Below are positions 23,138 through 34,430 of a stretch of DNA of 64,000 nt, piece by piece (the first letter of the stretch is position 1; every line of letters begins with the position of its first letter). A program made the translations under genes and the position numbers. The notes under the pieces were generated by a model. That model was not told the origin of the DNA. It ran no database searches and worked only from the letters and a program-made list of their open reading frames with translations. Origin of the DNA: Cymbidium sinense (taxonomy: Eukaryota > Streptophyta > Magnoliopsida > Asparagales > Orchidaceae); the NCBI GenBank assembly GCA_021442155.1, contig CM038216.1, positions 91,375,666 through 91,439,665 of the forward strand, read 5' to 3'.

Positions 23138-24752
23138 AAATAAGGTAAACTCATATGTTTAGGTTTATTTAGTTTATTATTTTATTTTATTTTTATATAT
23201 TTTATTTTTTTATTTTGGTTTTTTTAGTTTAATTTATTTATTTTAGTTCAGGTTTTTTCATTTTAGTTTATTTTAAGTTTAGGTTTAGATTTAGGTTTAT
23301 TTTTTAGTTTAGTTTATTTTATTTTATTTTTAGTTTAGGTTTATTTTATTTTATGTTTAGTAGGTCTAGGTTTTATTTTGGTATTTTTATGTTTTATTTT
23401 AGTTTAGGTTTATGTTTATTTTAGTTTATTTTCTTTATTTATTTTAGTTAAGGTTTAGGTGTAGTTTATTTTAGGTTTAGGTTTAGGTTTTATTTATTTT
23501 CATTTAATTTTAGTTTAGGTTTAGGTATATTTTATTTTTAGTTTAGGGTTTTGTTTATTTTACGCATTTAAGTTTTATTTAATTATATTATTTTATTTTT
23601 TTATTTTAGTTTAGTCTATTTTATTTAATTTATTTATTTTATTTATAGGTTTTTATTTATTTTATTTTAGTTTAATTTTCATTTTCTTTTATCTTCTTTA
23701 GGTTTATGTTTAGTTTAGGTTTAGGTTTTAGTTTATTTTTATTTTATTTTGGTAGTTTATTTTATTTTATTTTTAGGTTTTATTTAGTTTAGGTTTTTAG
23801 CTTTTTAGGTTTAGGGTAGGGTTTAGGGTTTAGGGTTGTTTAGAGTCAGGTTTGAGGTTGTTAGTGGTTTGGGTAGGGTTTAGTGGTCTAGGGTTTAGGG
23901 TTTAAGGTTTAGGGTTTTGGGGTTTTAGGGTTTAGGGTTTAGGGTCTTAGGGTTTAGGGTTTATGGTTTAGAGTTTAGGGTTTTTAGGGTTTAGGGTTTA
24001 GCATTTAGGTTTTAGGTTTAGTGTTCAGGTTTTAGTTTAGGGTTTAGGGTTTTTGGTATTTTTTTTAACAAAAAACAAATTCATATTCAACATCTCTTCT
24101 TTTCAATTTAAATCACCCAAGTAACACACCAAGTTTTCTAAGACATAAGTGGTGACGTAGATAAAAAATGAGCACGCATATAGAAAATCAAAAACCCTAG
24201 ATAACTAGAACCGTCTCTACTATAAAGACACAGTTCCACAAGCACCAAATCGGAATGGCCGTTCTTTAGTTTCTTTGGTTCTCATCAGAACAACCCCGAC
24301 CTATTGAGTAGTGAAATCCATCATCATATCCCTGATCTCTCCCTTCGCCACCACCACGGTTGTAACCTCCATCGCACCTCTTGCCTCCATAACCACCACT
24401 ACTCTGACCATGACCTTCATATCCACCTGATCAAGACTTAGTGACATGATGTTCATTTTTGCCCATTCTATTTATGTTTAGGTTTAGGTTTAAGTTTAGG
24501 TTTATTTTTTAAATTATTTAGTTACTTTAGGTTTAGATTTAGGGTTTGGGGTTTAATGTTTAGGGTTTAGGGTTAGGGTTCAAGGTTTATGGTTTAGAGT
24601 TTAGGGTTTAGGGTTTTAGGGATTATGCTTTTAATGGTTTAGGGTTTAGGTTTAGAGTTTAGCATTTAGAGATAAGGGTTTAGGGTTTAGGCTTGTAGGT
24701 TTAGGGTTTAGGGTTTAGGATTTAGGGTTTAGGGTTTAGAGTTTATTTTTTA
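23138..24752. repeat. macrosatellite unit U12, long form with GRP cassette 6
   Basis: Landmark AAATAAGGTAAACTCATATG, T-rich part to about 23,800, telomere-like block, cassette, TTATTTAGTTACTTTAGG near 24,514, telomere-like end. ~1.62 kb. Confidence 0.8.
24059..24470 (-). pseudogene. GRP retrocopy, cassette 6 (Gly tail internally deleted)
   Basis: T-run 24,059-24,066 and a well kept 3'UTR. The part coding for the RRM-proximal half of the Gly tail (the CCCCCACCACCACC block) is missing, and the RRM end is shortened to TTCATTTTTGCCCATTC. This copy therefore lacks the shared TAG by deletion or change, not by ancestry. Confidence 0.8.
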
Positions 24753-25368
24753 AAATTAAGTAAACTTATAGGTTCATGTTTATTTAGTAAATTTAGTTTA
24801 TTTTTTATTTATTTTAGTTTACTTTATTTTTTATTTCTATTTAGGTTTATTTTTTATATTTATTTAGTTTATAGTTTATTTATTTTAAGTTTTTTTATTT
24901 TAGTTCATTTATAAGTTTAGGTTGTTTTATTTTAGTTTATTTTAAGTGAGTTTATTTTATTTTAGGTTTAGGTTTTATTTCATTTTTAGGATTAGTTTAG
25001 GTTTTAATTTTATTTTAGCTTACATTTCAGGTTTTATTTTAGGTATATTTTAGGTTTTCTTTTAGTTTAGATTTAGGTTTATTTTAGTTATTTAATTTTA
25101 TTTAGATTAGGTTTAGGTTTAGGTTTTATTATTTTAGTTTTATTTTTAGGTTTAGGTTTATTTTATTTTATTTTAGATTTAGGTTTTTAGTTTAGGGTTT
25201 AGGTTTTATTTTTGGTCTTTAGATTTATGTATTTATTTAGTTTTATTTTATTTTATTTTAGGCATATTTTGTTTTTATTTTATGTTTAGTTTTTATTTTA
25301 TTTAGGTTTATTATTCTTAGATTTATTTTATTTTTAAGTCTAGTTTAGTTTTTATCTATTTATTTTAG
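24753..25368. repeat. macrosatellite unit U13, left part (interrupted by L1-A)
   Basis: Landmark AAATTAAGTAAACTTATAGG followed by the usual T-rich part. The unit resumes after the LINE at about 31,600 and ends at the next landmark (31,828). Without the LINE it would be a short-form unit of about 0.85 kb. Confidence 0.75.
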
Positions 25369-28300
25369 TTTTTTTAGTGAAACCCCATGTAGGGTGTATT
25401 TTATTGCCACAAAAAGAGGGTTACAAGGTCCTTAAATGGGATAAACTCTAGAACTACTGCTCAAAGAGCTACAATCAGCCTAAGGAGTAAATCCCCTATC
25501 TAATTATAGCCAAAAGCAAAAGAAGACATTAAAGCAATCAAAAGATACAAATAGATTAACATAAAAAGCAAAAGAAAGATTAGGGCCAATGCTCTGCAAG
25601 ACGTGAGAATGCATGACACTATGGAGCAAACCTACAAGAGGACAAGAGAGAAGCACCTGCAGAAATGTAAATGGAAAGAAATTAGACCAGTTAAGGTAAT
25701 TCAAGCTCAATCACACCAAGTTGGGGCAGATGTAAATATGCGCATCCAAACTTCAGTAGAAGGGTTACATCATAAGAGCTACTACCAAACCAAAATGGAG
25801 TGAAATCATCACAGCCATCATAACCAACAAACTTGTGTGAAGATAGCAGCCAGATGTTGAAAGTCTTATGGGCTTTATTACCTGCAAACCTAAACAAAAC
25901 TATATATAATATAAAGAAGAAATTGCAAAGGGCAGAAAGATAAGGGGTCCCATGCAGGAAAAGTATCATCAATATAGTCACCCTGACATGAAAATACTTA
26001 TACATATGAAATAGGCCAGCATAAAGACCATCCACAAGAAAACAACAGAAGAGGCAGCCTGCTGAAATCTTGCTAAGCAAGTCGATGAGCCTATAAGTAA
26101 CACCATCCCAAACATATGATATATATATATGAATCTTTTAGGCCAGGAGTACAGCCTAGAAGTAAAGTCCAAAAAATGAGCCCAATCATAATAATGAATG
26201 CAGATGTGAACAAACCCCTTATTAATATCCATATCAGTAGTTGGAAAAAAGCAATTGTAAAGGAAGGCAGCATAACCCAATACCAAAAATAGCACTAAAT
26301 AAAGATAGTTAGAACTATAGCTCCACTACCAACATGCTGGACAAAAAAATTGAATAATCCAGATCAACAAACAACCAAGACATCAAGACAGCAAAAGGCA
26401 GCAGCTGTCCATAGTACCAACCATTCAGAATAGACATTGCATTCTAGGGAGATAGCAACATAAGCCTAACTAAACCCAGATGGGAATAGAAACAACAACA
26501 ATTAATGTAGATCACAACTATCAGGAAATGAACAGTAGCCCAAACACAAACAACAAGGGCAATCAGAAAGCCAACCCTAATAGCAAAATAGTTAGTGCAA
26601 CATTGGAACCCACCAGAGGATAAATCAAAATGGGGATTCAAATTATGGTCCTCATTAGAATCCAAGAAAAATAAGATAGCAGATAACCAAGACAAAAAAT
26701 AGCCAAGACAGCAATAGCCAAGATAGGAAGGGACAACAAGATGGCCATAGAACCTCTCAATCAGAGTAGACATTGCAATAGTTAGTAACGAAGTAGATAG
26801 AGCATAAAAGCATGGATCAGAAAAGCAGCAGCCCAGACACCAATGACCAAAAATAATTAGAACAACAAAGTCAAAAATAGCTTGCTGAACATAGGACCCT
26901 AAAGTCCTACAACCAACAAAGATAGAGCCAACATTGGAATTTTGAGAAACAAGGATAGCAAATATCCAAGACAATAAAAAGCCAAGACAATGAAAACTAG
27001 CTAGCTGGCCAGAGAACCACCCATTCAGAATAAACAGTGTAATAGATACAAGTTTAACTGAAAGAAGACGGAGAAAAGGGCAGCAGATAAGGTAGTCCAT
27101 AGAATTCAGATGATAAGCATATAAGAAACCAATAAGGAGATTCAAATCAAAAGCCATCAAGCAGTCAACAACTTCATTAGAAGCTTGCTAAACAAAATAA
27201 ACCAAAACCCTAGAAACTAGAGTATTAATCCAATTCATCCAACAACCTAGATAGTAATTATCAACAGGCTGGCCAAAAGTCCACCCATTCAGAATAAATA
27301 GAGCATATGGAAAGATCCAAATAATCAGATGGAAAATCACAGGGTTTTGCAAAATTTGAACATAACCAAGGGGGATAAAATAGCAGTAGGAGAAATCAGC
27401 AGTTGTCCAGTTGTTAATATCAAAAATAGTCAGAGAAACAAAAGGCAAGAAACATATAATAACCATAAAGACAACCTGCTGGACAAAGGACTCTAAAATC
27501 AAAAGCCAACTGGTAGCAATAAAACAAAAATTACACCCACCATATAAAATTCCAATAAAAAATAGAGATGTAAAGTAGCAACAGAAAGGGTTCAAAAGAT
27601 AATCAACAGAAAAAACCTTCCAGATAAAGATGATCAAGCTAGCAGCTATACCGACAACCACATTAAAGGCAAACTGAGAAGCCATAAAAGAAGTCCAAAC
27701 CTGCAAGGAATTAATAAAATTGAACAAGAAATTGCAAAATCTCTCTTGGCAGATTGGGAACATGAGGTTGGGCAAAATAATCAGCAAGACAACACCAACA
27801 ACACCCTGTTAAACCGTAAATAACCCCAAGAATATCTTCGATAAAAGACTCAATGATCCGCACATCCAACAACCAAGAAAGAAAACAACAAGTTGGCCAT
27901 AAAACCAACCATTCAAATTATACAATGCATAAGTTAAATCATAGTTAAGGAAGAGGTCCGCCAAGACTAGCCAACCAGATGTAAAAAATAGGGTGAAAAT
28001 AGCAAGATCCTGTGTTTTAACAAAGACAAACATTTAGAAAATGAGAGATAAGAAACTGCGAAAAAATAAAAGCCATCTTGCAGTCTACAACCTCAATAAA
28101 GGCCAACTGAACAAAATAAAATAAAACCCTAGAAGCAGCATGAGGAGCAATAATCCAGATCAGCCAACATCCAGGACAGTAATTACCAACAAGCTAGATC
28201 TGCACAATTTTAATAGAGACAAAAGGTAAAAAACAACAGATTAATTGATCAGCAGTAGCCTAGATGAGAACAACAAAGACATTCAGAAGAACACCATGCA

Positions 28301-29060
28301 ACAAATAGCTAACAAACACAAGGTTAGCCTGTAGGATAGTGAATCCAGAAATCTAATAGCTAGAGGTTAAAATAACACTATAATTATTGCAACCATAGGA
28401 TTAGCCAATAAAAAGCAGTGAGGCAATAGAGCTACCATAAGGGTTCAAAAGGGTATTATCAATGAAATTGTTTAGAGAAATTAGGCTAGCAGCAGAACTA
28501 CCCTCCTAAGAGAAATCAGACTAAAAGGAATTCATTAAACAATACCAAATCTGCAAAGAACCATTAATAATAACAAATGTATTGCATTTTGTTTCCTTAC
28601 AGGTATGTAAGCTGGGGTTAGCATATACATTCAATAAATACAATAAACCAACTCCAAGACCAGCCTTCTGGACAAAGGGCCCAAAAGCCTAATAGCTAAC
28701 AATTAAACCTTTAACATAGATGTTGCATCTAGAAACAATAAGACCCCAAACAAGGTTGGGATAATTAAACCAATAGCAGATGCCACTTAGCTCATCAAAG
28801 AACCAACAAGGAGTAATATGATGATGCATCAGCAAATTCCAAAGAACCAGCAGCACATTAACAGTAAAAATAGTAGAGGCAGTAAGCTCCTAATTAAAGC
28901 TAAGACAATTAAACCAACAACATGTGCCACAGAGATCAACAAGTAAACATCAAGGGATATCAGGTTGATGCATCAACAAAGACCAAAGAAATATCAACAG
29001 TAAATAGAAAATGATCATGCAATAAAAGAGGTATTGAAGCAGGTGAATCCAATAGGTTAG
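25369..29060 (-). repeat. L1-A long 3' tail with ~290-base degenerate tandem repeats
   Basis: The tail contains a recurring segment. On the + strand, words like ACCATTCAGAATA-ACA recur near 26,420, 26,757, 27,010, 27,290 and 27,908. GCTGGACAAA-like words recur near 26,333, 26,882, 27,185 and 27,477. Spacing is about 250-340 bases, or double that. On the minus strand the units code for similar hydrophobic stretches (LNGWF-GQL followed by LGCW or LGYC), giving frames of 238 codons (26,444-27,160) and 199 codons (27,188-27,787). No known protein is recognised. I read it as an amplified non-coding tail, with the frames as a by-product of T/G-rich composition. Confidence 0.65.
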
Positions 29061-29169
29061 ATTAATTTTTTGAGATAAGGAAACCCAATATTGTCTAGAT
29101 TAACCAAGCCATGCAAATGTTTAAGAAGGGTTAGTTGATCAAAGAATTTTATTCAATCCAATCTAGCAT

Positions 29170-29557
29170 CTAGATTGGCCAAATAATCAGTACATGCATT
29201 ACCCTCATGCCATACATGAGTAATTTTAAAGTAGAGTTGGGTAAGGAGAGTTCTAGTTTGCTTAAGAAGTTAGTACAATTTAGTATTGCCCATTTTGGTG
29301 GAAGTCAAGAGATCAATCAGCAGAAGGGCATCTACCTCAATCCAAATATTGAGCCAACCTTTTTGAAGGCAAATCTCAAGAGCTTTGTACACTGCCATAA
29401 GCTCAACAAAGGGAACAGAGCAGGGATTAAGGGGGTAAGCAAAGGCACATAGGACTTTCCCAATAATATTTCTAAAAATTCCACCATAGCCTGAACCTTT
29501 ATGAGAGATAGAGCCATCAGTGTTAACTTTAATAGTGCTAGCATGAGGTTTTACCAA
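29170..29557 (-). pseudogene. L1-A RNase H domain
   Basis: Type I RNase H as found at the end of plant L1 ORF2. Visible catalytic positions: VNTDGS (first Asp), FVELMAVYKAL (Glu) and EVDALLLIDLL (second Asp). After a stop or shift at about 29,270, HVWHEGNACTDYLA (the His...Asp end) follows near 29,178-29,215. In the family this removes template RNA. The catalytic set can be read, but not in one frame. Confidence 0.87.
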
Positions 29558-29748
29558 TAAACAATCTTGCCATCTTTACAGATGTGGTGATCCGGCAAGT
29601 TAAAACCCAATTTATTGGCCACAAGTTTGCAATGTTTGAATTATTTGTATTTAATGAAATTGGCATTAAACAAGTCACAAATTTTGTTTTTAGTTCTAGC
29701 AATTATCCTCATGTGATTCATAGGGATCTCACAATGTTTTGCATCATT

Positions 29749-30297
29749 TCAGTCCATCCATATGAACCAAATAAGAGTGATAGAAGTTATGACTTTAATG
29801 TGTCCTTTAATAGTGTTGTCAAAATAAACTTCAAGAAGTTGATATAAATTTAAGGAGCCATTGAAAATGACAATGTTAAAGAGGTCATCATACCAAATCC
29901 AAAGTTTAGAAGCAATGGCCCCATTAAAAAAAACATGATTCACATTCTCAATGTGAAAACAATATTGGCATTTTGAAGGTAATTGAAAACCTTTACCCCA
30001 CAACAAGGAGTCCACAGGGATGACATTTTTCAAAATATGCCAAGTAATAATAGAAAAAGAAGTAGGGATATTGTTGTTCCAAAGTTTAGAAAACACATAG
30101 GAAAAATCATGAGTTTCTTTAATGTGAATCCAAATATTTTTAAAATTGAAATCACCATTATGTGAAAACTTAAAAAGGATCTGATCTTGATTGGTAAGAA
30201 TGATAGGAATAGTAGTAAGCTTATTTAAAAGAGAGGGAGGAATATGATCAGTAAGCTTACTATTGTTCCATATATTATTCTGCCATAAAGAGTTCAC
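29749..30297 (-). pseudogene. L1-A zf-RVT region
   Basis: 182-codon frame. It has LFKFSHNGDFNFKNIW, WNNNIPTSFSIITWHIL, DSLLWGKGFQLPSKCQYC and NVNHVFFNGAIASKLW. This is the zinc-binding reverse transcriptase region (C-x2-C followed by an H-F-x-C type motif, here with the final Cys changed: HVFFNG in place of HLFFEC). It joins RT to RNase H in plant LINEs. The frame is open, but its neighbours on both sides are in other frames. Confidence 0.85.
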
Positions 30298-30363
30298 TTT
30301 AATAGGAGCAGTGGAATGGGTAGAAAGTAAGTCATCATTGGACCCACCTCCAGTCCAGTTGTC

Positions 30364-30959
30364 TTACCAAAAGAAAGAGGAGCCAGAGTTAATCCCCCAG
30401 GAAATTAAAGATTCGGTATCCCATTTGACAGAATAAAGTCTTTTCCAAACACGAGAGTCTCCCGCTTTATAGGGGCAAATGAGAGGGTGCTTACCCTTAC
30501 AGTATGTAGCAGTCATGAAATTAGCCCATAGACTATTTTTTTTCCTACAATTCCACCAAAGTTTATTAGAAAAAGTAGTAATAGTTTCCTTCATTGGTTT
30601 ACATCCAAGACCACCTTCAGCAAAAGTGCCACAGCTTTTATACCAAGAGGTCCAGTGCATTTTTTCAGAGGAATTATTTGACCCCCAAAAAATTTGTTAA
30701 TGAGCTGCTCAATTATGTTAATGATAGAGTTGGTCGGCATAATTATTTGAATGAGATACAAAGGCATGGAGTTATGGGTGCTCTTAATCAAAGTGAGCCT
30801 ACCACCAAAAGAAAGTAAGTGAAATTCCCAAATAGAAATTTTATTAGAGATTTTTTGGATTAGCTCATCAAAAAGGTGAGATCTTTTTTGACCTTTAAAA
30901 AGAGGAGCACCAAGATATTTAATTAGAAGTTGTTGATGTTGAAAATTAATAATTCTCAA
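30364..30959 (-). pseudogene. L1-A ORF2 connection region (after the RT)
   Basis: Two overlapping frames joined by a frameshift near 30,600-30,650. The first carries QLLIKYLGAPLFKGQKRSH, ISIWEFHLLSFGGRLTLIKS and FFGG. The second carries HWTSWYKSCGTFAEGGLGCK and ISWGINSGSSFFW, ending at a stop. These are the standard landmarks of plant L1 ORF2 between RT and zf-RVT (YLG-PL, GG-GCK, WRIGNG-like). A decayed part of the same polyprotein. Confidence 0.85.
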
Positions 30960-31037
30960 GATTTGGTTGGTCCTATTGCTAGGGATTTTAGAAGATGGAA
31001 TGAAACAACTTTTGCCTTTGTTGAGAAAAAGACCGCT

Positions 31038-31600
31038 TTAGGTGCCAAATTTATTTAAAAGATTCTTAATAGTTTTAATCTGAGGAATTGAGGCATTGCA
31101 AAAGATTATAAAGTCATCAGCAAAATTAAGATGAGTGACAGGAAGACCACCTTGAGTTCTATAAAATATCCTAGGATTATTATAAAAAAGATCATTCAGA
31201 CTCCTTGATAGATATTCAACAACAATAATAAAAAGAGAGGGGGATAAGGGATCCCCTTGTCTCAAACCATGCTTTGAAGGGAAAAAACCTAGGGATTCAC
31301 CATTCATGATAACAGAGAACCAAACATTTGTAATGCAATTTTTGATGAGGAGGATAAAATAACCAAAAAACCCAAGCAAATCAAGAATTTGAAAGAGGAA
31401 ATCCCAAGAGAGGTTGTCAAAAGCTTTAGTGATGTCCAGTTTAAAAAGGATGTTACCACCTCTAATAGGAATGTCAATGTCATGAATCAGCTCTTATGCT
31501 AGAAGTATATTATCAGATATTGCTCTACCTTTAATGAAGCTAGTTTGGTTGGGGAAAATAATTTTAGGCATTAGCGTACTAATTCTATTAACAATTAATT
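31038..31600 (-). pseudogene. L1-A reverse transcriptase fragment
   Basis: From the 5' break: NRISTLMPKIIFPNQTSFIKG, then GRAISDNILLA, a stop, then LDITKAFDNLSWDFL (catalytic Asp in AFDN), GLRQGDPLSPSLFII and the palm motif FADD (complement of 31,113-31,124). This is the core of an L1-type RT, which in the family copies the element RNA at a nicked target. The part from 31,379 to 31,038 is open for 113 codons. The start of the domain is lost to truncation and there is a stop at about 31,495, so it is inactive in this form. Confidence 0.88.
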
Positions 31601-31827
31601 TATTTTTATGTTTTTTAGTTTATGTTTAGGTTTTTAGGTTTTTAGCTTTTTAGGTTTTTGGGTTTTTAGGTTTTTATGGTTTAGAGTTTAGGGTTTAAGG
31701 TTTATGGTTTAGGGTTTTATTGTTTACGGTTTACGGTTTAGGGTTTAAGGTTTAGGGTTAGTTTTAAGGTTTAGGGTTAGTATTTTTAATTTATTTTATT
31801 TTGATTTATTTATTATTTATTTTTTTA
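31601..31827. repeat. macrosatellite unit U13, right part
   Basis: After the 5' break of L1-A, TTTTTAGGTTTTTAGC and decayed TTTAGGG words resume and lead to the next landmark. This matches the end of a short-form unit. Confidence 0.7.
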
Positions 31828-33475
31828 AAATTAAGTAAATTGATATGTTTATGTTTATTTAGTTTATTTTTTATTTTAGTTTATTTTAATTTTAATTTCT
31901 ATTTAGGTTTATTTTTAATTTTATTTAGTTTAGTTTATTTATTTATGCTTATTTATTTTATTTTAGCTTTTTTATTATAGTTTATTTTTTAGGTTTAGGT
32001 TTTTTTAGTTTAGTTTTATTTTTATTTTATTTTTGAGGTTTAGGTTTTATTTTTTATTTTTAGGTTTAGGTTTAGGTTTTTATTTTTATTTATTTTATTT
32101 TTATTTTTGGGTTTATTTTTTATTTTTTATTTAGGTTTAAGTTTATTTTTTGTTTATTTTATTTTATTTAGTTTAGATTTAATTTATTTTAGGTTTAGGT
32201 ATAGGTTTTATTTATTTTTGTTTAGTTTATTTCAGTTTAGGTTTAGGTTAATTTTATTTTTAGTTTAGAGTTTTGGTTCTTTTTTTCAAGTTTAGGTTTT
32301 TATTTAGTTATTATTTTATTTTATTTTTATTTTAGGTTTAGTGTTTATTTTTTTTAGGTTTTTATTTTTTTAGTTTAGTTTAGGTTTTTATTTATTTTAT
32401 CTTTATTTAGTTTTTATTTTTAGTTTTATTTTCTTTTTAGGTTTAGGTTTAGGGTATAGTTAATGTTTTTATTTTATTTTTGTTTAGGTTTTTTTATTTA
32501 TTTTCTTTTTGGTTGTATTTAGTTTAGGTTTTGATATTTAGCTTTTTAGGGTTTAAGGTTTATGGTATTTTTTGGGTTTAGGGTTTAGGGTTTAAAGTTT
32601 AGGGTTTAGGTTTTAGGGTTTGGGGATTAGAGTTTATGGTTATAGGGTTTAGGGTTTATGGTTTAGGTTTAAGGTATAGGGTTTTGAGGGTTTAGGGTTT
32701 ATATTTCAGGTTTAGGATTCAGGTTTTAGTTTAGGGTTTTGGATTTTTAGTTTTATTATTTATAAGAGAACAAATTTAGATTCAACATTTCTTCTTTTTG
32801 ATTTCATCAACCAAGTAATAGACCAAGTTTTCTAAAACTAGGTGATGATAGATAAAAAATGAGCACCCATAGAGCAAATCAAAAACTTTAGATAACTAGA
32901 ACCATCTCTACTATAAAGAAAAAGTTCCATAACCAAGAATAGATTTGCCATGCTTCGCTTTCTCCCTGTTGTACTTCGTTCAGTTACGTATTGCTGCTCT
33001 TATGAGGTCTTCTTATTTAATTGTCATATCGATTTCCTTCATACCACCATGGATTTGTAAACCTCGCTCTTGCCTCCACCACCCTTTGTTTTGACCACCA
33101 TCTCCATATCGACCAACACCTCCTTACCTTGTTCAGTGATGATCTTCACCGTTAAGGTTATTCTTAGGGTTTAGGTTTAGGTTTAGGTTTATTAGGTTTT
33201 AGGATTTAGGTTTATTTTTAATTTATTTAGTTACTTTAGGTTTAGGTTTATGGTTTGGGGTTTAGGGTTTAGGGTTTAAGGTTTAGGATTTAGGGTTTAG
33301 GGTTTAGAGTTTAGGGTTTAAGATTTTAGGGTTTATGCTTTTAGGGTTTAGTGTTTAGGGTTATGGTTTATGATTTAGGGTTTAGGGTTTTAGGGTTTAG
33401 GGTTTAGGTTTGTAGGTTTAGGGTTTTGGGTTTAGGTTTTAGGGTTTAGGATTTAGGGTTTATGGTTTTTTTTTA
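31828..33475. repeat. macrosatellite unit U14, long form with GRP cassette 7
   Basis: Landmark AAATTAAGTAAATTGATATG, T-rich part to about 32,540, telomere-like block, cassette, TTAATTTATTTAGTTACTTT near 33,214, telomere-like end. 1.65 kb. Confidence 0.8.
32760..33166 (-). pseudogene. GRP retrocopy, cassette 7 (heavily worn)
   Basis: 3'UTR and poly(A)-side flank (ATAAGAGAACAAATTTAGATTC) are recognisable. The coding part (32,950-33,160) has many substitutions and deletions, and the GNWRN end is scrambled. Recognised by position in the unit and by short matches such as CACCATCTCCATATCGACCA. The RRM end is reduced to GTTAAGGTTATTC. Confidence 0.7.
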
Positions 33476-34365
33476 AAATTAAGTAAACCGGTATGTTTAG
33501 GTTTATTTAGTTTATTTAGTTTATTTTATTTTCTTTAGTTTAGTTATTTTAGGTTTATTTATTTATTTAGGTTTTAATTTAGTTTAGTTTATTTTTTTAG
33601 CTTTAGGTTTATTTTATAGTTGAGCTTTATTTTTATTTTATTTTTTAGGTTTAGGTTTTCTTTTTTTTTTTTTTAGGTTTAAGTTTAGGTTTTTATTTTA
33701 TTTTTTTTTAGGTTTAGATTTTAGGTTTTTATTTTAGGTTTTTTTTTAGTTTAGGTTTAGGTTTATTTTTAGTTTATTTTATTTTATTTAGTTTGGGGTT
33801 TAGGTTTACTTTATTTTAGGTTTAGGTTTAGGTTTAGTTTATTTTAGTTTATGTTTATGTTTATTTTTTTTTTTATTTTAGGTTTAGGTTTTTTTTTTTT
33901 AGTTTAGGGTTTAGGTTTTATTTTAATTTATTTTTTAGATTTATTTTGTAGGTTTAGTTTTATTTAGTTTTTTTTATTTTATTTTATTTTATTTTATTTT
34001 ACCTTTAGTTTTTATTTTATAGGTTTTTTATTTTAGATTTATTTTATTTTTTTAGTTTAGTTTAGGTTTTTATTTATTTTATTTTTGTTTACTTTTTATT
34101 TTTTATATTATTTTATTTTTAGGTTTAGGTTTTAATTTAGTTTTTTATTTTATTTATTTTATTTATTTTAGTTAGGTTTAGGTTTTTATATTTTTATTTT
34201 TAGGTTTTATTTAGTTTAGGTTTAGGCTTTTAGGGTTTTAGGGTTTAGGGTTTAGGATTTAGGGTTTAGGGTTTAGGGTTTAAGATTTAGGGTTTAGGGT
34301 TTAAGGTTTAGGGTTTAGGTTTTAGTTTAAGGTTCAGGTTTTAGTTTAGGGTTTAGGGTTTTTGG
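33476..34365. repeat. macrosatellite unit U15, cut on the right
   Basis: Landmark AAATTAAGTAAACCGGTATG; sub-landmark GTTGAGCTTTATTTTTA near 33,618. T-rich part to 34,210 and decayed TTTAGGG up to the T-run of the broken cassette. A long-form unit whose cassette was replaced by the dispersed repeat. Confidence 0.78.
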
Positions 34366-34430
34366 TTTTTTTTAACAAATTTTGATTCAACATTTCATCT
34401 TTTGATTTCATCAACCAAGTAACAAACCAG
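34366..34430 (-). pseudogene. GRP cassette stub, same break as at 918-988
   Basis: T-run 34,366-34,373 and the 3'UTR end up to TCAACCAAGTAAC-AAACCAGGG, where the dispersed repeat starts. The breakpoint is the same as in the left stub. Confidence 0.8.

Larger units (their letters stand above)
25369..31600 (-). mobile_element. L1-clade LINE (L1-A), 5'-truncated, minus strand
   Basis: Minus-strand order: reverse transcriptase (from about 31,600), connection region, zf-RVT, RNase H, long 3' tail, AATAAA signal (complement at 25,400-25,405) and a short A-run (T-run 25,369-25,375). The endonuclease and the RT fingers are absent, so it is a 5'-truncated insertion. All frames contain stops or frameshifts, so it cannot move itself. 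The 3' end shares clear similarity with L1-B (CTACTGCTCAAAGA-CTACA and AAATCCCCTA near the ends), placing both in one family. The 3.6-kb tail is far longer than the 1.2-kb tail of L1-B. Confidence 0.9.

Noticed and set aside
25603..25803. 66-codon + strand frame and overlapping minus-strand frames near the L1-A 3' end
   Set aside because: Opposite-strand shadows within the LINE tail.
26444..27787. Two long minus-strand frames (238 and 199 codons) that look like multi-span membrane proteins
   Set aside because: They lie in the repeated 3' tail of L1-A. The similar segments recur with the tandem unit, and no known family is recognised. Treated as by-products of T/G-rich composition.
25360..31620. 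Target-site duplication of L1-A
   Set aside because: Both flanks are TTTATTTTTAG-type repeats, so any short match is uninformative.
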